Source: Symbiodinium natans
Lineage: Eukaryota > Sar > Dinophyceae > Suessiales > Symbiodiniaceae
Direction: 5' to 3'
Assembly: GCA_905221605.1 (NCBI GenBank)
Contig: CAJNDS010000556.1
Span: 1 to 40,000, forward strand
DNA length: 40,000 nt
Position 1 is the first letter of the stretch. Every line of letters starts with the position of its first letter. Below are positions 10,126 through 40,000 of this stretch, in pieces. Below the pieces are notes generated by a model, which was given only the letters and a program-made list of their open reading frames with translations, searched no databases and was not told the origin of the DNA. The position numbers and the translations under genes are program-made.

Positions 10126-11638
10126 CATAATTGTCAGGTTTCCGGGAATCCCGGGAGCCTTCAAAGCTGTTGCAGCTTGCTGAAAGCCATATCAAGCTGT
10201 GGAGACATAAAAGCTATTAACGCTATAGGCTCCGCCGACTCCGGGATTTCCAGAACCCTTTTATGGCGTTGACAGCTTTTGCTATAGTATATCAACGCAA
10301 TACAGCCTAATAGGCCGAATACAGCTAGGAAAGCTAGAAACCGTTATAGCCTTTATAGCTTGTAAAGACTTCCGGAAGTGCCGGCAGCCATATCATACAT
10401 GTGGCATGGACCTTTAGGTTTAATTGACAATGTGAGGTTTCGTCTTTCTTTCCCAACATAAAATCAATCAATAAGCTTCCCGCCCACGACACGTCCAAGC
10501 CACCACAGACTTCCCCGTTTTTTTTTTCTTTGTCCTTCCGCTTCCCTTCCTATCGTTCATAGAGATGGGCTAGTTTCTGTTTTCGCAGAAGAACCAGAGC
10601 ACTCTTCACACCCGTGATAGCCATGCTTACCCGGAAACAAAGGAATCCTTTTTTTCACAGACAAATCGAAGTTCTTCTTTCTCCTAAGAATTCCTTTGCT
10701 TGAAATGACGTTTTGCAATAGTAGGAACGTGAGTAGGCCAGTTGAGACGGAATAAGCGAGCCCTCAGTTTGTGAAGGGTGTGAAAGGGTCTCCTTCAATC
10801 GGAAATTAGAACATACGCCTTGGGAAAGTAGGGAGCCCATAGGTTCCTGTAGGTTCCTGTAGTTTCAGTAGCTGTCCTTCGCCACCTGCTTTTGGCAACT
10901 CGGCGAAACAAGGGTGCCGCGTACGCGGGTGTCCCAGCAACTGTCCTTCATACAAGCTTGCAGCTGCCACCGGTGGCGCGGATGCCCTCGGGAACGATAT
11001 CCTGTGTCATTTATCGTGTATCTCGCTTCCTTTTCTGGCTTGTTTATGCTTCTCCCCTCTCCCAACTCCTGAATCCTTCTTCTCCATCTCCTGTCTTTCG
11101 CGAAGCCCAAGAAAGGACAAGAGAAGACAAGGAAGAAAGGATGGAAGACAGAACAGGGAAAGATGTGGAAGAGCCCGCCCTCAGGATATTAGAGAGCTTT
11201 CTCTTACCTCAACACGGCACATCTTAGTCCCAAGGTATTCTGCACCCCGGCTTCAGGCCCCAACTAATGAGAAAGTATCCCTGATGTGTGACTGCGTATC
11301 CTTCCTGCCTTTCGGCGGTCTTCTTAAAAGCCCCCGACTTACGTGCAAGTGTGTCAGGGTTTTCATCTCAATGTTTCCCACCGTAGACAGGAAGATAGGA
11401 ACTCTGTTAAATGTAATGGACACATGCACACGATAAACAGGGAAAAGGACGGAGTCATCGGAAGCCCCAGCCCACTACCCTCCAAGATACTTGGCGACGA
11501 TGGACGCTTTGGCCGCATGGTCTCAGTGAATGTTTGTGAAAGATGGGGTCAGATCCGCAACATATGTTGCGCTTTTGCTATTTTTCCTTCTGTGTTTAAG
11601 TCCATTATTTAGCTGTGAAGTTTTTGTTTGAGACAGAG
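10126..11638. other. Transition region left of the first MSH4 exon
   Basis: No exon is recognised. I looked for the MutS Walker A signature (GPN-x2-GKST) that should precede the exon at 11639 and did not find it. A 111-codon plus-strand ORF (10892-11227) and an 81-codon minus-strand ORF (10865-11110) have no clear family. The latter contains GHPRHRWQ, faintly like retrotransposon tails. Composition changes here from AT-rich satellite to the GC-richer, GA/CT-rich style of the rest of the window. Confidence 0.45.
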
Positions 11639-11860
11639 GCGCAGCTCGTGATCCTGGCCCACATAGGCTCCTACGTCCCGGCGCGCTCTGCCAGCTTCCG
11701 GGTTGTCACCGCGCTCTTCACACGGATGGGAACCAGCGACTCCATCGAAGCCAATGCTTCGTCTTTCCTCGTGGAGATGAGGGAAACGAGTCACCTCCTC
11801 AAGAACCTCACAAGTCGGAGCCTGGTCCTTGTGGACGAGCTGGGCCGCGGCACCGCGCAT
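11639..11860 (+). CDS. MSH4: MSH4 exon: signature and Walker B
   Basis: This exon has 74 codons, phase 0 at both ends. It follows CAGAG and starts at GCGCAG, giving AQLVILAHIGSYVPAR. It ends LGRGTAH before the donor GTGCCT. Joining to the next exon gives GRGTAHADGLAI, which keeps the family spacing between the D-loop and the following helix. Confidence 0.85.
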
Positions 11861-14002
11861 GTGCCTTGGTGCCTAAGTGCCATACAGTGAATTGGCAGAG
11901 CCGTCGTGGCGATGGGGCACTCTATAGACTCTATGGCACTCCCCAGTTCCATTTGGGATGTTGTGAGCCACATGTAAACACATGTGTTAATGTGTGGTGT
12001 TTCTTAGTTTTACAGAGAGGGGGGGGGAGAAAGAGAGAGCGAGATCTCTGAAGAAAGTTCTCCGATGGGGGTTAAAGGGCAGGAGGGGGAGGGAACCACC
12101 CTGGAGGGGCACCCTGGAGGGGCGCTGTGGAGGGGCACCCTGCAAGAACTGTCTGCGCCGATTTCCTGATGTTCCGAGATACCTCTGAGGACTGAATCCA
12201 AGTTGGCAGGTGAAATCCATCTGCTCTCTCCGAACGTGGCTTAGTCTGGTTTCAACGAGGACAAAGAGAACACCCCTGAAAAGAGAGTGCCATCTCGGCC
12301 CAGCTCTGTCGACGCGCTGATCCTTGCCTTGCGGCCTTGCCTTTGACCGTTTGATCGCCCTTGTATGATTTGGATGCTTTCACGATTTCTCATCAAATCC
12401 GGACGTGTCGCGTCCCCGAGTCACCGAACGGCGGCGCGGAATTAGTCCAAGGGTGGGAAGGGGAAGAACGGGAAGAAGGGGGGATTCGAAAAGAGGGGGT
12501 ACGGGGACACGGTGAGCATTGGTGAACCCCTCGACATGTGGATGGGTCTTGAAAGCATTCTTGGCATGCACCCCTCAAGCTGGGGTGCCTTGAGCGGTGT
12601 GGAACAGATACACAAGCTTCCTCACAATGCAGCGCTGTCACCATCGGAGTCAGTGTATATAATCTCTACTTGTTTACGCTAACAAGACGCTAACAATGTC
12701 TTGGCGACTGTGCAATCTGATTGCACCACACATGCTACGAGTGTGCTGCAGACTGCAAAGTCGCTGAGGCCGATGGTCTTGCGATTTGCCGGGCTGTGTC
12801 CGAGAGGTTGCTAGATCTGAAAGTCTACACCTTCTTCGCAACACACTTCTTCGAGATTTGCTGGGGCTTAGCTGCGCTCAACGGCTTTCGCAGCATGCAC
12901 CTGGAGCAGATCGAGGATTCCAAGGACGGACTGCAGCGAACACGTTTCTGCGTGCAGCACGTCGCCTCCATGAAGGCAAGCATCGGCTGACACATTGCGA
13001 CTTTCGATTGAAGCAATTTGAAGCAATTGAAGCAATTGAAGCTTAGACAACTTAGCCTCCTTTGTTGTCTGGGTCCTGGGAGGCCCTTCACGAGAAGGCC
13101 GAGGAACACTATGGCCTTCGCGCTGCTGAGCATCTTGGACTGCCGCAGGCGCTTCAAAGACTTCAAAGAGTCAACGAAACTATGCAGAAAGAATGCACGA
13201 AGACACGCGTTTACACTGTTAGCACGTGCGTAGAGGTCTTGCAACTTTGGGTGCTAGAAACGGCGCGGCATTGCTGCAGAGATGGGGGCACAGATTGGGG
13301 ATGCTGTTTGGGCGGCTGCCAGACACTGGTCCGGCGTGGCGAAGAGATGGCCGTGCAGGTGCCGTGCGGAGTAGCTTCCAAGCATTTGCAATCATTCGCA
13401 AGAAAGTTACGGGAAAATCTCTTGGCCTCGCGAATCACGAGTCGCTAGGTGCACGCTCTGCTTGGCCGTGCCCTGAGGAACTGACAACGTGTGTTGCGCG
13501 CCACTTCTCTCTCTCTCTCTCGCTTTCTCTCCCGCTCTCTCCCTCTCCCTCTCTCACCCCCTCTCTCCCTCTCTCTCCCTCTCAAACTCTCTCTCCCCCT
13601 CCCCCGCTCTCCGCCTCCTCCCTCTCGCTCTCGCTCTTGCTCTCTCTCTCGCTCTCTCTGGAGTTTCTGCTTCTGAGGCCACCGCGAGGAGTTCGGAAGA
13701 AGTTCACGAAAGAAAAGAGAGAGAGAGAGAGAGACAGATAGACTGTGTGTGCGTGTGGTGTCTAGAGAGAGAGCATGCGTGTCGTGTCTGTGTTGCAGAG
13801 AGAGGCGCAAGCTTCTTTTGGAGAGAGCTCTCTCACTGAGAGCGAGGAGTCGGCTGATGCGGCGGCTACGGCACAGCAGCTCCTTGTCTTGGCACGGCGC
13901 TCTTTGGCGCGCCTTGTCTCTCACAGTCAAGAAGGGGAGTCGCTCACTCTCGAGACAGCTTTAGTCTCTCACATAACTCACAGCATCCGTGGAATGTTGT
14001 GA
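11639..14002 (+). CDS. MSH4: MutS homologue, MSH4-like, C-terminal part (four exons)
   Basis: MSH4 pairs with MSH5 and stabilises recombination intermediates during meiotic crossing-over (family knowledge). Exons joined in phase 0 are 11639-11860, 12769-12975, 13083-13235 and 13847-14002 (stop TGA). Visible are the signature region (SDSIEANASSFLVEM), Walker B and D-loop (LVLVDELGRGT), the ATH motif (FFATHFFEIC) and HYGLRAAEHLGLP. MSH4 is preferred over MSH2, MSH5, MSH6 or bacterial MutS because of AHIGSYVPA, the IEANASSF segment, HFFEIC and YGLRAAE, which follow the MSH4 pattern. Introns start GT, GC and GT, and all end GAG before an exonic G. The Walker A exon and the N-terminal mismatch-clamp domains are not visible, so the gene is either incomplete here or split by very large introns. 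The next gene lies on the same strand. Confidence 0.85.
12769..12975 (+). CDS. MSH4: MSH4 exon: ATH motif
   Basis: This exon has 69 codons, phase 0. It encodes ADGLAICRAVSERLL, then YTFFATHFFEIC (ATPase H-loop), then a segment ending FCVQHVASMK. The donor is a GC (AAG, then GCAAGC). Confidence 0.85.
13083..13235 (+). CDS. MSH4: MSH4 exon: C-terminal helices
   Basis: This exon has 51 codons, phase 0, after a 107-base GC-AG intron that contains GAAGCAATT repeats. It encodes HYGLRAAEHLGLPQAL followed by a helix-rich tail. The 3' end at GAG before GTCTTG is chosen because phase and consensus fit, but the frame stays open to 13446. Confidence 0.7.
13505..13735. repeat. CT-rich then GA-rich microsatellite in MSH4 intron 3
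   Basis: About 160 bases of CT repeats with C and G interruptions are followed by about 25 bases of GA repeats. The two tracts are complementary and could pair in the transcript. Confidence 0.9.
13847..14002 (+). CDS. MSH4: MSH4 last exon
   Basis: This exon has 51 codons plus TGA. It encodes ATAQQLLVLARRSLARL and ends SIRGML. The similarity to the end of MSH4 is modest (a basic helix rich in Leu and Ala). Support comes from the GCGAG-before-G acceptor, phase agreement with the previous exon and an in-frame stop without a further donor. Confidence 0.55.
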   Translation, partial: ESADAAATAQQLLVLARRSLARLVSHSQEGESLTLETALVSHITHSIRGML

Positions 14003-15388
14003 TGTTTTGGCACTGGGCCAAATTTCGCGTTCTCGGCTCGTGGTCAACATTCGGTCTCCACGGTTTGTTGCGGACTCAGAGTACGACACTTCGCGCAAGG
14101 CGCTCCTCCTGCCCAGAGCCTGCCCCGTCTGGCACTCTCTCCTTCTGCGTCTCCTTCGCCTTCTCTCTTTTCTCTCTTTTGCTTTTATCGCTCTCGGGCC
14201 TGGGGGGTCTGGGGCTTGGTAAGTGGGCTTGGTAAGTGAGCAGAGTACCTCTGTAGGTTCAATCAATCCTTGCCTGTCGTTCTCCATCAACACCATGTAT
14301 AAGAACACAAGGTGTGCAAAAGACGAGAGAGATAGAGAGCGAATGAGGACGAGAAACAGAGGTAGAAAGGGAGAGAAAGAGGGTGAATGAATGAATACAT
14401 GAGTCAGAGAGAGACAGAGAGAGAAAGAGAGAGACTTAGAGATAGAAGAGAAGAGAGAGAGAGAGAGAGATGCGAGAGATGTTTTCTTCGACCGGTTCCC
14501 AGTTTAGCGTCTGTGTCACACCGACGAAACCCAGGACATTCCGGGCGCGCCCAGTGCGCGGGTGTTCAGTTCAGGGCCTTCTGCCTTGTCCCCCATGCCC
14601 CGCAGAAGAAGAAGAAGAAGAGCAGCATGAGACAGAGCGAGAGAGATAGAGAGATAAAGAGAACCGGATAGCATGCTTCAATTCGGATCTCGGTTCGCAC
14701 ACTACGTCTCTTTTTTTTCGTGAGAACGTATTGCGTGCTATCTGGATTCGGGTGAAGTGGTTGCAACCCTGAGTTTTCAGGTTTTGTGCTCAGACCGAGG
14801 CCGGGTGCGCTCCGGGAGGTGCTGAGGCAGAGCCAGGGAAAAAGCAGCTGAGAAGGGAGGGGCTCTCGTTTTTGCTTTCTCTCTCGCTCTCTTTCGTTTC
14901 TTACAATTTCTTACTCCCTCGTTGTTTTTTTTTTAAGTTCTTTTCTCTCACACTGAGACCGCTTTCTCTCGCACTTTCGCACTTCCATCTCGCATCCCTC
15001 CTCTTCCTCTTGCGCTCCGGATCCTGCGACATGCCTCGCTCTGCGCTGCAAAAGAACTCAAACCTCTCTAAACTCTCCAAAACTCTCCAAAACCTCTCTC
15101 TCTCGCTTTCTCGTGGGGAGGCAGATCCGGAAGCCATGGAGCCTTCACAGTCGCAGCTGAGAGCTCTGCGCCACAAATTCGTGATATTAGTGATAGTTGC
15201 TTGCGAATTCAGATATTCGGGAGAGACCGCAGCTCCTCACTGAGCGCCCTTTGTGCCGCACTGAGCGGCGGCATCGCGAAATCTCACGATGTGGGCGCGA
15301 CTCGATGTGACGATGTGCGACATGACACATGGGGAAAGGACACTAGCCGGAAAACTGCCTTCGAGAGCGCTTGGGATCTCGCGGGCGC
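14003..15388. other. Intergenic region between MSH4 and the polymerase gene
   Basis: No exon is recognised. It holds GA repeats (14401-14470), CT-rich stretches (14150-14200, 14870-15000) and short ORFs in repeat frames. The polymerase gene should start here or slightly further right. No TATA box or spliced-leader remnant was seen. Confidence 0.5.
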
Positions 15389-39791
<24,403 letters not shown>

Positions 39792-40000
39792 GCCCCTTGG
39801 CGCATAAAAAAACAGAAACAGAGCAAAAAAGCAAAAAAAGAAGAGAAAAAAACAGCAAGGCAAAGAAAAAGAAATGAGAGAGAAGAGGAGAAGAGGAGAA
39901 GAGAGAGGGGAGACACCCAACCACCACACACACCTTCTCCCGTTTCTGTTTCGGTCGAACAAACCTCCGGAGAGCTTCCCTCAAAGTGCGACACCACGAC
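39792..40000. other. Start of the next polymerase intron
   Basis: A-rich and GA-rich sequence typical of the other introns. No further exon is recognised before the window ends. Confidence 0.6.

Noticed and set aside
10865-11110. Minus-strand ORF with GHPRHRWQ as a retrotransposon tail
   Set aside because: One short resemblance, with no adjoining reverse transcriptase or finger motif.
11639-13235. MSH2, MSH5 or bacterial/organellar MutS instead of MSH4
   Set aside because: MSH5 lacks the ELGRGT and ATH forms seen here. MSH2 differs in the IEANASSF and YGLRAAE regions. MSH4 fits best, though a database search would settle it.

Overview
This is nuclear DNA from a eukaryote, and most likely from a dinoflagellate (inference). 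The two recognisable genes are cut into many short exons. When exons are joined by keeping the reading frame and protein-family similarity, about two thirds of the intron donors read GC, three read GA and only about eight read GT. Almost every acceptor is AG followed by an exonic G. That donor/acceptor pattern is known from dinoflagellate nuclear genes. Dense simple repeats and two same-strand genes in a row fit too. No ribosomal or transfer RNA gene and no spliced-leader sequence was recognised.

Layout. 1-10 kb is gene-poor and packed with tandem repeats of unrelated sequence: about 180 bp units (0.8-1.5 and 2.0-2.5 kb), 227 bp units (4.4-5.3 kb), 90 bp units (6.2-6.4 kb), then three abutting arrays built on palindromes (174 bp units at 6.5-7.4 kb, 39 bp units at 7.5-7.9 kb, AT-rich fold-back units at 7.9-10.0 kb). 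The only plausible gene here is a minus-strand ORF at 5261-5893 for a basic Ala/Lys/Pro-rich protein with a C-terminal C2HC zinc-finger-like motif. Its last codons are shared with the 227 bp repeat.

11.6-14.0 kb holds the 3' part of a plus-strand MutS homologue, best matched to the meiotic protein MSH4. Four exons cover the signature, Walker B, ATH motif and C-terminus. The Walker A exon and everything upstream were not found.

15.4 kb to the right edge is one large plus-strand gene of at least 33 small exons for a family A DNA polymerase. In order it encodes a bacterial PolI-like 5'-3' exonuclease, a 3'-5' exonuclease fold that seems to have lost its catalytic acids, and a polymerase domain of the plant/protist organellar (POP) type. 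It runs off the window after polymerase motif B. Its introns carry GA/CT, CAG, CAA, GGT and GGAA repeats, a 30 bp perfect palindrome and, on the minus strand, the zinc-finger tail of a probable non-LTR retrotransposon.

The two genes are not an operon. One should act in meiotic crossing-over and the other in replication or repair, probably in an organelle. Most notable are the palindromic satellite block, the 5'-exonuclease/POP fusion without apparent proofreading, and the GC-donor/GAG-acceptor splicing.
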